64,000 bases of DNA from an uncultured Flavobacterium sp. (GTDB lineage Bacteria > Bacteroidota > Bacteroidia > Flavobacteriales > Flavobacteriaceae), in NCBI RefSeq assembly GCF_946478785.1, contig NZ_CAMLDD010000001.1:1-64000 (forward strand), written 5' to 3'. The notes beneath the pieces were generated by a model. That model saw only the letters and a list, made by a program, of their open reading frames with translations, did not search any database and was not told the origin of the DNA. Of this stretch, positions 7,517 through 16,100 are shown piece by piece. The stretch's first letter is position 1. The number at the start of each line of letters is the position of its first letter. The position numbers were made by a program, and so were the translations under genes.

Positions 7517-9964
7517 TTATATATTTCCAATTCGAATTACATCTGCAAAAATTCCTGAAGCGGTAACGGCTGCTCCGGCTCCGGCTCCTTTGATCAATAA
7601 AGGCTGATCTACGTAACGATCTGTGTAGAACAACACGATATTGTCTTTTCCTTCCAGATTATAAAAAGGATGATCTTTTGGAATGAATTGCAGACCTACG
7701 CTTGCTTTTCCGTTTTCGAATTGCGCTACGTACTTCAAACGGGAATCTTTGGCTAAAGCCTCTTCGTAAATTCCGTTAAAGTGTTCCGCATGTTTGATTA
7801 ACGAAGCAAAAAAGTCATCGTTGTTTGTTGTAGCTAAACATTCGGCTGGTAAGAACGATTCGTTTGCGATGGCGTCAATATCCATTTCGTAACCGCTCTC
7901 GCGAATTAAGATTAAGATTTTACGGGCAACGTCAATTCCGCTTAAGTCAATTTTTGGATCCGGTTCTGTGAATCCCTGAACTCCGGCTTCTTTCACCACA
8001 TCATGAAAAGAATTTTTCTTGTCAAAGTTGTTGAAAATAAAGTTCAGACTTCCGGATAAAACCGCTTGTATTTTATGCACTTTATCACCCGAAGCGATCA
8101 AGTTTTTTACGGTATCAATAATTGGTAATCCCGCACCAACATTCGTCTCAAATAAGAATGGAGCGTTGTATTGGCGTGATAAGCTTTTTAATTTTTTATA
8201 ATTGTCATAAGCAGATGAACACGCAATTTTGTTGCAGGTTACAACGGCAATACTTTCTTTTAAGAATTTTTCATACATTTCAGAAACACTGGCGTTTGCT
8301 GTGATATCTACAAAAATGCTGTTTCTTAAATTCAGTTCTTTTGCACGTGCGATGAATTCTGTCGGAATTGCAGCTTCTCCTTTATCCAAAGTTGACTGCC
8401 AGTCTTTTAAGGAAATTCCGTCTTCGTCAAAGATCATTTTTCTTGAGTTTGACAAAGCAATAACACGAACATTAATTTTAAGAACATCTTTTAAGAATTT
8501 CTTCTGGCTGTGAATCTGCTCGATGAATTTTTCACCCACATTTCCAACACCCATTACAAACAAGTTCAATTGTTTGGTGTTTTCTTCAAAGAAGTTTTCG
8601 TGTAATGTGTTCAAGGCTTTCTTGACATCTCTTTCGTTGATTACAGCAGAAATATTTCTTTCAGAAGCTCCCTGTGCAATCGCGCGGATGTTTACGTTAT
8701 TTTTTCCTAAAGTACTGAACATTCTTCCGCTCAGACCCTGGTGATTTTTCATGTTTTCACCTACCAAAGCAATAATGCAAAGGTCTTTCTCCACAATACA
8801 AGGATCGATTTTGTTTTGTAGAATCTCAACTTCAAAAGCTTTATTGATGGCCTCTTCAGCATTATCAGCATCCGAATTTAAGATTCCGATACAGATTGAA
8901 TGCTCAGAAGATGCCTGAGTGATAAAAATAACATTGATTTTTTCGTGTGACAAAACTTCAAACAAACGTTTTGATGAACCCGAAACCCCAATCATTCCCG
9001 GGCCTTCAAGTGTCAACAACGAAATATGTTCGATATGGCTGATTCCTTGTACAGGAGTAGTCTGTTCTGAAATTTTATCCGAAATCAAAGTTCCTTCGGC
9101 TTCCGTGTCAAAAGTATTTTTGATTAAGATTGGAATATTTTTTCTTAAAACCGGCTGAATTGTTGGCGGATATAATACTTTGGCACCAAAATGCGACAAT
9201 TCCATCGCTTCCTGATACGAAATTGTAGCAATTGGCTGCGCCTGTTTTACAATTTTTGGGTTTGCAGTGAACATTCCATTTACGTCAGTCCAGATTTCAA
9301 GCTGTTCAGCGTCAAGTGCTCCGGCAATAATAGCAGCAGTATAATCAGAGCCGCCACGACCTAAGGTGGTAGTGATTCCGTCAAGAGTCAAGGCAATAAA
9401 TCCCGGTAAAATATTAATTTGTGATTCATTTTCTGCAAAATATTCCTGAATCAATTGATTGGAAATATCAAAATTAACAGCCGCTTTTCCGAAATCAGCA
9501 TTTGTTTTAATTAATTCACGACTGTCCTTATAAACAGCATTTTTATTAATCTGCTGATATGCCTGCGCAATAATATAGGAAGAAAGCAATTCACCAAAAC
9601 TCAAAATAGTATCTGCAGTTCTTGGAGAGAGTTCTCCCAATAAAAAACACCCATCTAATAAGGTTTCTAAATGGTTGATGATTCTTTTTATGTGGCTTAA
9701 CAGACTGCTCTGTTCGCTAACCGGAATAAGTTCTTTTAAGGTATCAAGATGTTTTTTCTCGATTTCGGCAACAATATCCCTGAAGCTTTCGTCATTTTCA
9801 GCTGCTTTTGCTGCAGCCAGTTGTAACATATCTGTTACTTTGCTTAACGCAGAAACAACAACAACCAATTTATTATCTTTAGAATTCTGGCTTATGATTT
9901 CGAGAACGAGTTTTATATTTTGTGCATTGGCAACCGAAGTTCCGCCAAATTTTAATACTTTCAT
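7517..9964 (-). CDS. thrA: Bifunctional aspartate kinase / homoserine dehydrogenase I
   Basis: The 815-residue protein joins two enzymes of the aspartate pathway. The N-terminal aspartokinase (about 1-290) starts with KFGGTSVANAQN and has TLGRGGSDYTAA. Two ACT-type regulatory repeats follow (about 310-460; SSEHSICIGI and GASERNISAVI). The homoserine dehydrogenase starts at about 467 with the NAD(P) motif VMGVGNVGEKF and contains TNVGAGLPIIDTV and EPDPKIDLSGIDVARK. Length matches ThrA (about 820). It catalyses the first and third steps toward threonine and is normally inhibited by threonine. It is the first enzyme gene of the operon, 106 bases downstream of a Thr-rich leader ORF. Confidence 0.96.
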   Translation of the reverse strand: MKVLKFGGTSVANAQNIKLVLEIISQNSKDNKLVVVVSALSKVTDMLQLAAAKAAENDESFRDIVAEIEKKHLDTLKELIPVSEQSSLLSHIKRIINHLETLLDGCFLLGELSPRTADTILSFGELLSSYIIAQAYQQINKNAVYKDSRELIKTNADFGKAAVNFDISNQLIQEYFAENESQINILPGFIALTLDGITTTLGRGGSDYTAAIIAGALDAEQLEIWTDVNGMFTANPKIVKQAQPIATISYQEAMELSHFGAKVLYPPTIQPVLRKNIPILIKNTFDTEAEGTLISDKISEQTTPVQGISHIEHISLLTLEGPGMIGVSGSSKRLFEVLSHEKINVIFITQASSEHSICIGILNSDADNAEEAINKAFEVEILQNKIDPCIVEKDLCIIALVGENMKNHQGLSGRMFSTLGKNNVNIRAIAQGASERNISAVINERDVKKALNTLHENFFEENTKQLNLFVMGVGNVGEKFIEQIHSQKKFLKDVLKINVRVIALSNSRKMIFDEDGISLKDWQSTLDKGEAAIPTEFIARAKELNLRNSIFVDITANASVSEMYEKFLKESIAVVTCNKIACSSAYDNYKKLKSLSRQYNAPFLFETNVGAGLPIIDTVKNLIASGDKVHKIQAVLSGSLNFIFNNFDKKNSFHDVVKEAGVQGFTEPDPKIDLSGIDVARKILILIRESGYEMDIDAIANESFLPAECLATTNNDDFFASLIKHAEHFNGIYEEALAKDSRLKYVAQFENGKASVGLQFIPKDHPFYNLEGKDNIVLFYTDRYVDQPLLIKGAGAGAAVTASGIFADVIRIGNI

Positions 9965-10026
9965 TTTGATGTTTTTTTCTTTTTATGCAAATATTTTTAT
10001 GTATCCAAAGCCTTTCTTCTTTCAGG

Positions 10027-10080
10027 AAAAAAAGTATAGATAACCAGGATTATATGTAAAATGTATACCCCTAAGGGGTA
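10027..10080 (-). promoter_or_regulatory. Possible attenuator region of the thr operon
   Basis: On the minus strand GGGGTA (10066-10071) can pair with TACCCC just before it (10075-10080, over the last leader codons). Alternatively GTATA (10064-10068) can pair with TATAC (10034-10038), which is directly followed by seven T's (10027-10033) and encloses a small ATAA/TTAT stem. The shared segment allows alternative folds. The simple stalled-ribosome logic does not obviously give the expected polarity, so the exact mechanism is open. Confidence 0.35.
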
Positions 10081-10172
10081 GTAGTTGTTGTAGTAGAAAT
10101 TGTTGTAGCAGCTGTTGCAACTCTTGTTTGAGCTGTCATTGCAGATTGATATTTGTTGCTGTTACGTTTCAT
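10071..10172 (-). CDS. thrL: Threonine operon leader peptide
   Basis: A 33-codon ORF begins with ATG at 10170-10172 and ends with TAG at 10071-10073. It begins M-K-R-N-S-N-K-Y and ends in I-S-T-T-T-T-T-T-P; eleven residues are Thr, including a run of six. A Thr-rich leader also opens the E. coli thr operon (ThrL, MKRIST...), where ribosome stalling at Thr/Ile codons controls attenuation. Here it lies 106 bases upstream of thrA on the same strand and just behind a TAnnTTTG promoter box. Similarity in start (MKR) is likely coincidence; the function is inferred from composition and position. Only one Ile is present, so threonine would be the main signal. Confidence 0.8.
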   Translation of the reverse strand: MKRNSNKYQSAMTAQTRVATAATTISTTTTTTP

Positions 10173-10183
10173 TTTTGATTTTT

Positions 10184-10191
10184 CAAAAGTA
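10184..10191 (-). promoter_or_regulatory. Candidate -7 promoter box of the thr operon
   Basis: On the minus strand TACTTTTG matches the Bacteroidota -7 consensus TAnnTTTG exactly. It lies 11 bases before the leader ATG, giving a very short 5' end. A TTG about 25 bases further upstream is slightly beyond the usual spacing. Confidence 0.5.
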
Positions 10192-10544
10192 CAGTTTTTT
10201 ATAAAAGTTAAAAAGACAAATTTTCTTTTTGCGAATATTTTAATAATTCCAATGATACAAATTCAATATTGAGCATTTGTTAAAATTGAATGTATAAAGC
10301 TGACTAATTCGTATATTTAATCGTGTTTTTGCGAGTAGTAATAATTAAAGAGTCTATTGATTTATTGGATATGGAATTTAAATATGAGAGTCTTACAGTA
10401 TTGTTATTCAAAAACTAATATTAAACAAACTTGTGAAATATATAAAATATCAGAATCGGTAAGATTTAAATTTTTAATATTGTTATAAAATGTTGTTTTT
10501 TAATGTTGATTTGTTGAATTTTGGCATCTTAAATTATAAATGAA
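10192..10544. other. Intergenic region between thr leader and hutH
   Basis: About 350 AT-rich bases between divergent transcription units. I see no ORF with protein-like content, no strong hairpin and no tRNA. It must hold the hutH promoter, but no exact TTG-N-TAnnTTTG pair close to the hutH start is convincing. Confidence 0.6.
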
Positions 10545-12059
10545 ATGAGCGATATCCATTATATAAGTACTGAAACCTTAACTTTAGAATCTTTACAGGA
10601 AATAATTGTCAATCAAAAAAAGCTGGAACTGTCTGAAGAAGCTAAGGTTAATGTGCAGAAGTGCCGTGATTATCTGGATAAAAAAATGGCTTCACATTCT
10701 GAACCTATTTATGGCATCAATACAGGATTTGGGTCGCTTTGTAATGTCAAGATTTCCAATGAAAATTTATCCAAACTTCAGGAAAACTTAGTGAAATCAC
10801 ATGCCTGCGGGACTGGTGAAGAAGTTCCTGCTGAAATTGTAAAATTGATGCTGTTCCTTAAAATCCAATCATTAAGCTACGGACATTCCGGAATCCAGCT
10901 GCAGACGGTCATCCGTCTGATTGATTTTTATAACAATGATATTCTTCCTATAATATATACACAGGGCTCGCTTGGTGCTTCCGGAGATTTAGCACCTTTG
11001 GCACATTTGTCATTGCCTTTGTTAGGAGAAGGAGAAGTGCTTTTTGAAGGAAAGAAAGTGGCTTCCGCCGAAGTTTTAAAGCATTTTAACTGGGAACCGA
11101 TCATTTTACAGTCAAAAGAAGGTCTGGCATTATTAAATGGTACGCAGTTTATGGGCGCTTACGGAGCTCATATTTTGATTAAAGCCTATAAATATTCATA
11201 TTTGGCAGATTTAATTGGAACCATTTCTTTGGAAGCCTATGATGGAAGAATAGAACCTTTCAATGAATTGATTCATTTTATACGTCCTCACAAAGGTCAG
11301 ATTATAACGGCACAGCGAATTAATGAATTTTTGGAGGGAAGCGAGATTATTGCCCAAGAGAAAAAACACGTTCAGGATCCGTATTCTTTCCGTTGTATGC
11401 CTCAGGTTCACGGCGCTTCAAAAGATGCGATTGATTATGTTCGAAAAGTATTCAAGACCGAAATTAATTCGGTTACCGATAATCCAAACATATTTATTGA
11501 AGCCGATCAGATTATCTCAGGAGGAAATTTCCACGGTCAGCCTTTAGCATTGGCTTTGGATTTTATGGCGATTGCTTTAGCCGAATTGGGAAGTATTTCT
11601 GAAAGAAGAACCTATCAGTTAATTTCAGGGTTGCGTAATCTTCCGGCATTTTTGGTTGATAATCCGGGACTGAATTCGGGATTGATGATTCCACAATATA
11701 CTGCAGCCAGTATTGCCAGTCAGAACAAACAACTGGCAACACCGTCAAGCGTTGATAGTATCGTTTCGAGCAACGGACAGGAAGATCACGTAAGTATGGG
11801 CGCAAACGGAGCTACAAAAGCACTACGTGTTATGGATAATTTAGAGCGTATTCTGGCAATCGAATTACTGAACGCTTCACAGGCAATTGCGTACAGAGAA
11901 CCTTTGAAATCAAGTGATTTCATCGAAATGTTTTTGAGCAGTTACCGGGAAATCGTGCCTTTGGTAAAAGAAGACAGAATCCTGCATTATGATATTGAAA
12001 AAACAGTTCAATTCCTAAATAGTTTCCAAATTGAAAATGATTTGTTAACAATGGCTTAA
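10545..12059 (+). CDS. hutH: Histidine ammonia-lyase (aromatic amino acid lyase family)
   Basis: The 504-residue protein contains the MIO-forming Ala-Ser-Gly (A145-S146-G147 in GSLGASGDLAPLAHL), the catalytic Tyr region IYGINTGFG (Y56) and QDPYSFRCMPQVHGA. The selectivity position reads KSHACGTG; Ser-His at this site is typical of histidine lyases rather than tyrosine/phenylalanine lyases. The reaction removes ammonia from histidine to give urocanate. No hutU, hutI or hutG gene is adjacent, so the pathway is not completed locally. A tyrosine ammonia-lyase role, known for other flavobacterial relatives, is less likely. A single gene with its own promoter. Confidence 0.85.
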   Translation: MSDIHYISTETLTLESLQEIIVNQKKLELSEEAKVNVQKCRDYLDKKMASHSEPIYGINTGFGSLCNVKISNENLSKLQENLVKSHACGTGEEVPAEIVKLMLFLKIQSLSYGHSGIQLQTVIRLIDFYNNDILPIIYTQGSLGASGDLAPLAHLSLPLLGEGEVLFEGKKVASAEVLKHFNWEPIILQSKEGLALLNGTQFMGAYGAHILIKAYKYSYLADLIGTISLEAYDGRIEPFNELIHFIRPHKGQIITAQRINEFLEGSEIIAQEKKHVQDPYSFRCMPQVHGASKDAIDYVRKVFKTEINSVTDNPNIFIEADQIISGGNFHGQPLALALDFMAIALAELGSISERRTYQLISGLRNLPAFLVDNPGLNSGLMIPQYTAASIASQNKQLATPSSVDSIVSSNGQEDHVSMGANGATKALRVMDNLERILAIELLNASQAIAYREPLKSSDFIEMFLSSYREIVPLVKEDRILHYDIEKTVQFLNSFQIENDLLTMA

Positions 12060-12061
12060 CA

Positions 12062-12088
12062 TTGAAAATTAATATTGAAGTAATTTTG
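12062..12088 (+). promoter_or_regulatory. Candidate promoter for the DUF47-pit operon
   Basis: TTG (12062-12064), 16 bases, then TAATTTTG (12081-12088), which matches TAnnTTTG. It lies 19 bases before the ATG at 12108, right after the hutH stop. Confidence 0.5.
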
Positions 12089-12107
12089 CACTATCAAAAA
12101 TATAAAA

Positions 12108-12752
12108 ATGTCAATAAACAGTATTTTCCAATTTTTAGTGCCGAAAGACAAAAAGTTCTTTCCACTTTTTGAAGAGGCTTCAAGCAATTTAATTGAATTG
12201 GCTTCTAATTTACACGAAGCTGTAAACCTTCCATTGAAAGAAAGAGAAGTTCTTTTTCAGAAAATTGACGAATTAGAGCAAAAGGGAGAAGACATTACAC
12301 GTCAAACCAATCTGGAATTGAGCAGAAATTTCATTACTCCGTTTGACAGAGAGGATATTCACACCTTAATTACTTCGATTGATAACGTTGCTGATTACCT
12401 TCACGGTGCAGCAAGCAGAATGAGATTGTATCAGGTTGATAAGATTACAAAATCAATCAGAAAGATGACAGAAATCAACCTTGAAGCGTGTCAGAATATT
12501 GACAGTGCGGTGAAAGAGTTGAGAAATTTAAAGAATTTCAAAGTAATTAAAGATGCTTGTGCCAGAATCAATAAACTGGAAAACAAGTCTGATAATGTAT
12601 ATAACAAAGCAGTTTTTGAAATTTTTGAAAACGAAACAGATGCTAAAAATATCATTAAATATAAAGAGGTATTATCTGTTTTAGAATCAGCAACAGACAA
12701 ATGTAAGAGTGTTGCCAACATACTGGAATCTATTTCTGTAAAACATTCTTAA
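12108..12752 (+). CDS. DUF47 (PhoU-like) phosphate transport regulator
   Basis: A 214-residue, mostly helical and charged protein. It shows the DUF47 pattern: an early FFPLFEEASSNLIELA helix, EQKGEDITRQTNLELSRNFITPFDREDIH and the paired KLENKSDNVYNKAV repeat, which resembles metal-binding E/D motifs of PhoU. Such proteins are encoded next to Pit transporters and modulate them. Here the pit gene follows after 32 bases on the same strand, supporting a two-gene phosphate uptake unit. No membrane segment or signal is seen. Confidence is high for family, moderate for exact role. Confidence 0.88.
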   Translation: MSINSIFQFLVPKDKKFFPLFEEASSNLIELASNLHEAVNLPLKEREVLFQKIDELEQKGEDITRQTNLELSRNFITPFDREDIHTLITSIDNVADYLHGAASRMRLYQVDKITKSIRKMTEINLEACQNIDSAVKELRNLKNFKVIKDACARINKLENKSDNVYNKAVFEIFENETDAKNIIKYKEVLSVLESATDKCKSVANILESISVKHS

Positions 12753-12784
12753 TTCAATTTATTTCAATCTGAAGTTATAATTTT

Positions 12785-14116
12785 ATGACGCTACTTATAA
12801 TTATTATAGTATTAGCTTTAATTTTTGATTACATCAATGGTTTTCATGATGCGGCAAATGCTATTGCTACCGTTGTTGCTACAAAGGTTCTAACGCCTTT
12901 TCAGGCCGTTGTCTGGGCAGCATTTTTTAACTTTCTTGCTTATTGGGTTTTTGGGTTTGGTGTTGCAGATACTGTTGCAAAAACAGCACATACAATGGAG
13001 ATTAACCTGATTGTAATCCTGGCAGGAGTTATTGCGGCAATTTGCTGGAATTTATTGACCTGGTGGTTAGGAATTCCTTCAAGTTCTTCACACACTTTAA
13101 TTGGGGGGTTTGCTGGTGCAGCAATTGCACATGCTATTGCAGTTCATGGTTTTTCCGGATATATTGGTGAAGATGGAACTACGCATTACTGGTACGAAAT
13201 CGTAAGCTGGTATAAAGCCGGCAAAGACGGCGGGATGCCTTCGGGGGTAATTGTCATTATTGCCTTTATTGTTTTAGCCCCTTTAGTTGGAATGATTGCA
13301 TCGTATTTAATTTCAATTTGGCTGTTAAATGCTTCACGCAAAAGTATTTATCCTAAAATATTCACAGTGGCTTTAATGGTTCTGACTGTTTGGTTTGTTT
13401 ACAGTCAAATGATTCCTTATGATAAAATTGATAAGCCTCGTTTTGATTCCCATTTTTGGAGCGTAGCTTTTGAAGGACACAATATTAAATGGTTTTTGGT
13501 TGCTTTTATTGTATTGACTGTAAGTGCTTTTTGTTTGGTATTTAGCAGTTTAAGTCTTCATCAGGCTGATGGGGGGTTAAAAAAGATGCAATTATTGTCA
13601 TCAGCAGCTTTCAGTTTAGGTCACGGAGGAAATGATTCACAAAAAGTAATGGGTATTATTGCTGCAGCCGTAGCGGTTTATATCAATACCAATCCGGGTG
13701 TTCATATGGATTCCTGGCTGGATGTTGTATTGCCAAATGATGATATGGGAGTAAAAGGAGTTATGCCGGGCTGGATTCCATTAGCATGTTATTCTGCTAT
13801 TGCTGCCGGAACGTTGAGCGGAGGCTGGAAAATTGTGAAAACAATGGGTTCTAAAATCACAAAAGTAACGTCATTCGAAGGTGTTGCTGCAGAAACTGCA
13901 GGAGCTTTGACACTTTATTTTACAGAGCATTTAAAAATACCGGTAAGTACAACACATACCATTACAGGATCTATCATTGGGGTTGGATTAACAAAACGTG
14001 TATCTGCCGTGCGTTGGGGAGTAACTGTAAGTTTGATCTGGGCATGGGTATTAACGATTCCTATTTCAGCTCTTTTAGCAGGAGTGATTTACTTTGTTTT
14101 GAGTGTATTCATCTAG
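12785..14116 (+). CDS. pit: Inorganic phosphate transporter, Pit family
   Basis: A 443-residue polytopic membrane protein. The duplicated PiT signature is present: GFHDAANAIATVVATK near residues 19-34 and SLGHGGNDSQKVMGI in the second half, plus GIPSSSSHTLIGGF and IPVSTTHTITGS, the matching transport loops. It should bring phosphate (as metal phosphate) into the cell with protons or sodium. It follows the DUF47 gene by 32 bases. A bidirectional terminator closes the unit 40 bases after the stop. Length fits the bacterial Pit family. Confidence 0.93.
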   Translation: MTLLIIIIVLALIFDYINGFHDAANAIATVVATKVLTPFQAVVWAAFFNFLAYWVFGFGVADTVAKTAHTMEINLIVILAGVIAAICWNLLTWWLGIPSSSSHTLIGGFAGAAIAHAIAVHGFSGYIGEDGTTHYWYEIVSWYKAGKDGGMPSGVIVIIAFIVLAPLVGMIASYLISIWLLNASRKSIYPKIFTVALMVLTVWFVYSQMIPYDKIDKPRFDSHFWSVAFEGHNIKWFLVAFIVLTVSAFCLVFSSLSLHQADGGLKKMQLLSSAAFSLGHGGNDSQKVMGIIAAAVAVYINTNPGVHMDSWLDVVLPNDDMGVKGVMPGWIPLACYSAIAAGTLSGGWKIVKTMGSKITKVTSFEGVAAETAGALTLYFTEHLKIPVSTTHTITGSIIGVGLTKRVSAVRWGVTVSLIWAWVLTIPISALLAGVIYFVLSVFI

Positions 14117-14155
14117 AAATAAGATCTAGAAATAAAATTATATTTTAAACATATC

Positions 14156-14192
14156 AAAAAAGCTGGTTTCTTAATTTGAAACCAGCTTTTTT
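14156..14192. terminator. Bidirectional terminator between pit and the thioesterase
   Basis: AAAAAGCTGGTTTC, loop TTAATTT, GAAACCAGCTTTTTT: a near-perfect 15-bp stem with A and T tracts, between two convergent genes. Confidence 0.9.
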
Positions 14193-14194
14193 GA

Positions 14195-14941
14195 TTATTT
14201 CCAATTCAACTGCAATGCAAAACAGGTTTTTTCTCCTTTGGTAATACTAAATCTGGCGACAGAATGATCTTCATTTTCACTTTCGTGAATTATTACAGTA
14301 TCTTTTAATGAAAGTTCCTTCATGAAATTCATTTCAAAGCTTTGTACTTCTTGTTTCAGAATTTTTTTAGGATTAACATGATCCAGGCACCATTCGAGAT
14401 ATTTTACATTGTTGACGTGGTTTACAATGTCAAGATCTGATAAATAAACTGTTTTTTCAAATACAGCTTCTTTTTCGTGATTGATGTTGATTTTTGAAAA
14501 GCCTTCAATTGTGGCTTTTTTTTCAGGGAATAATTCAAAATGGTCATAAGGCAATGCCAAAGCTTCAGGACGGCGCAATTGCGTGTTAAAAACAGCCCAG
14601 TACGTTTCGCAGCCCACTATCTTTTTTCCGTTGACATGCACTTCTAAAGCACGGACAGAACGTGAATTCTCCAGACTGTTGATCCATGTTTTTACCGTTA
14701 CCAAATCTCCCGATTTTGGCAAAGCAGTAATTTCGACTCTCATTCGGCTTAAAACCCATGCCTGGTGAAATTCCTGCATATCGTAAAAACTGATACCGCC
14801 AACTTCAGAATGTGCGGCTGCAGTAAGCTGTAAAATATTACATAGATCTGTATATTTTAAGTAGCCATTTGGGGTACATTGCGTAAAATTGATTTCCCAG
14901 TCTTTGCTTAGAACTGAGGTAAAATTTGGTGATATTGGCAT
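14195..14941 (-). CDS. Acyl-ACP thioesterase
   Basis: The 248-residue protein has two hot-dog halves, as in FatA/FatB-type acyl-ACP thioesterases. The first contains LQLTAAAHSEVGGIS and AWVLSRMRVEI; the second has the catalytic cluster SDLDIVNHVNNVKYLEWCLD with Asp, Asn, His and Glu. The family releases free fatty acids from acyl carrier protein in the cytosol. The stop abuts the terminator shared with pit. It is upstream of no other gene on this strand until miaA, 83 bases away. Function of the free fatty acids here is not shown. Confidence 0.88.
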   Translation of the reverse strand: MPISPNFTSVLSKDWEINFTQCTPNGYLKYTDLCNILQLTAAAHSEVGGISFYDMQEFHQAWVLSRMRVEITALPKSGDLVTVKTWINSLENSRSVRALEVHVNGKKIVGCETYWAVFNTQLRRPEALALPYDHFELFPEKKATIEGFSKININHEKEAVFEKTVYLSDLDIVNHVNNVKYLEWCLDHVNPKKILKQEVQSFEMNFMKELSLKDTVIIHESENEDHSVARFSITKGEKTCFALQLNWK

Positions 14942-15023
14942 TTTATTTAGACTTCTTAGATTATTAGAATTTTAGATTTTTGATGATTTAGAGAATAGAA
15001 TATTGAGAATAGAAAAAAGACTC

Positions 15024-15947
15024 TTAATACTTTAGAAGATTTTCTATATATGTTATTATTTCTTTTCTATCTGTTGAATAATTAAACCATTTAGTTGTTT
15101 CATTCCGTTTAAACCAGGTTAATTGCCTTTTGGAAAATCTTCTGGTGTTTTTTTTGATTTCTTCGATGGCAAAGGGCAATGGGAATTCTCCATCAAAATA
15201 ACTAAATAATTCTCTGTAACCCACGGTTTGGAGCGCATTTAACGCTTTGTTGGGATATAAGGCTCTTGCTTCTTCCAGCAAACCTTCGCTCATCATAATA
15301 TCGACTCGCTGATTGATTCGCTTGTAAATTATTTCTCTGTCGGCTTCTAAACCAATCAGGACAGAAGTGAAATTTCTGTTGTTTTTCTTTTGATTTAGGA
15401 ATGAAGAATAGGGTTTTTGGGTGCCGATGCAAACTTCGACAAAACGCATCATTCGTTGCGGATTTTGAAGTGTCTGCGGGTTTTCTAAAGTTATTTTTTG
15501 AAAATAATCAGGATCTAAAAGCTGTAACTGTTCCTGAAGATATACGATTCCTAGTTTTTCATAATTAGCGTTTACTTCAGAACGTACTGCGGGATCGATC
15601 TCAGGAAACTCGTCGAAGCCTTTTAAAACAGCATCAACATATAAGCCAGAGCCGCCAATTAAAATAGCAAAATCATTATTTTGAAACAGTTCTTCTAATT
15701 TTAAAAGGGCTTCTTTTTCGTAATCCCCAACAGTGTAATTTTCGAAGATCGATTTATTCTGGATGAAATGATGTGTTGCGGATTGCAACTCTTCCTGATT
15801 TGGAACGGCGGTGCCAATTGTCATTTCCCTGAAAAACTGACGGCTGTCACACGATATGATTTCGCATTTAAAATGCTGTGCCAAGGCAATACTCAGGGCT
15901 GTTTTGCCTATGGCTGTTGGTCCGACAATGGTAATTAGGTATTTCAT
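15024..15947 (-). CDS. miaA: tRNA dimethylallyltransferase
   Basis: MiaA adds a dimethylallyl group to A37 of tRNAs that read UNN codons. The 307-residue protein starts with the P-loop IVGPTAIGKTALSIALA, followed by CEIISCDSRQFFREM with the Asp needed for catalysis, then ILIGGSGLYVDAVLKG and the TVGYRELFSYFDG tRNA-binding block. The C-terminus RRFSKRQLTWFKRN is the family end signature. Length and motifs are normal. It is transcribed away from the structured element at 15957-16092. Confidence 0.95.
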   Translation of the reverse strand: MKYLITIVGPTAIGKTALSIALAQHFKCEIISCDSRQFFREMTIGTAVPNQEELQSATHHFIQNKSIFENYTVGDYEKEALLKLEELFQNNDFAILIGGSGLYVDAVLKGFDEFPEIDPAVRSEVNANYEKLGIVYLQEQLQLLDPDYFQKITLENPQTLQNPQRMMRFVEVCIGTQKPYSSFLNQKKNNRNFTSVLIGLEADREIIYKRINQRVDIMMSEGLLEEARALYPNKALNALQTVGYRELFSYFDGEFPLPFAIEEIKKNTRRFSKRQLTWFKRNETTKWFNYSTDRKEIITYIENLLKY

Positions 15948-15956
15948 ATGTTTTTT

Positions 15957-16092
15957 AGCCCGGATGGAAATGGAAACCCCGGACTTATGTTTGTTCGTTT
16001 TTTTGGTATAAAAGAGCGACTTTAGAAGCTCCTTTTATGCCTTAAAAAACAACAAAGATAAGGAGGAGTTGCAATGTACAGCCGGAATAGCT
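15957..16092 (+). ncRNA. Structured intergenic element, copy 1
   Basis: The outer stem is AGC (15957-15959) plus CCGG (15960-15963) pairing with CCGG (16082-16085), bulge AATA, GCT (16090-16092). Inside is a long hairpin in which CTTAT-TTTG pairs CAAA-ATAAG and GTATAAAAGAGC pairs GCTCCTTTTATGC. It shares GAAATGGAAA and TTGCAATGTA with copy 2 at 31670-31744, where the outer stem is CCTG/CAGG, a compensating change. I suspect an RNA family (possibly the flavobacterial motif called Flavo-1), but that name is from memory. Confidence 0.5.
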
Positions 16093-16100
16093 TCATAAAA

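Noticed and set aside
10545..12059. Tyrosine ammonia-lyase (flexirubin pathway)
   Set aside because: The selectivity site is Ser-His-like (KSHACG), as in histidine lyases, and no pigment genes are adjacent.
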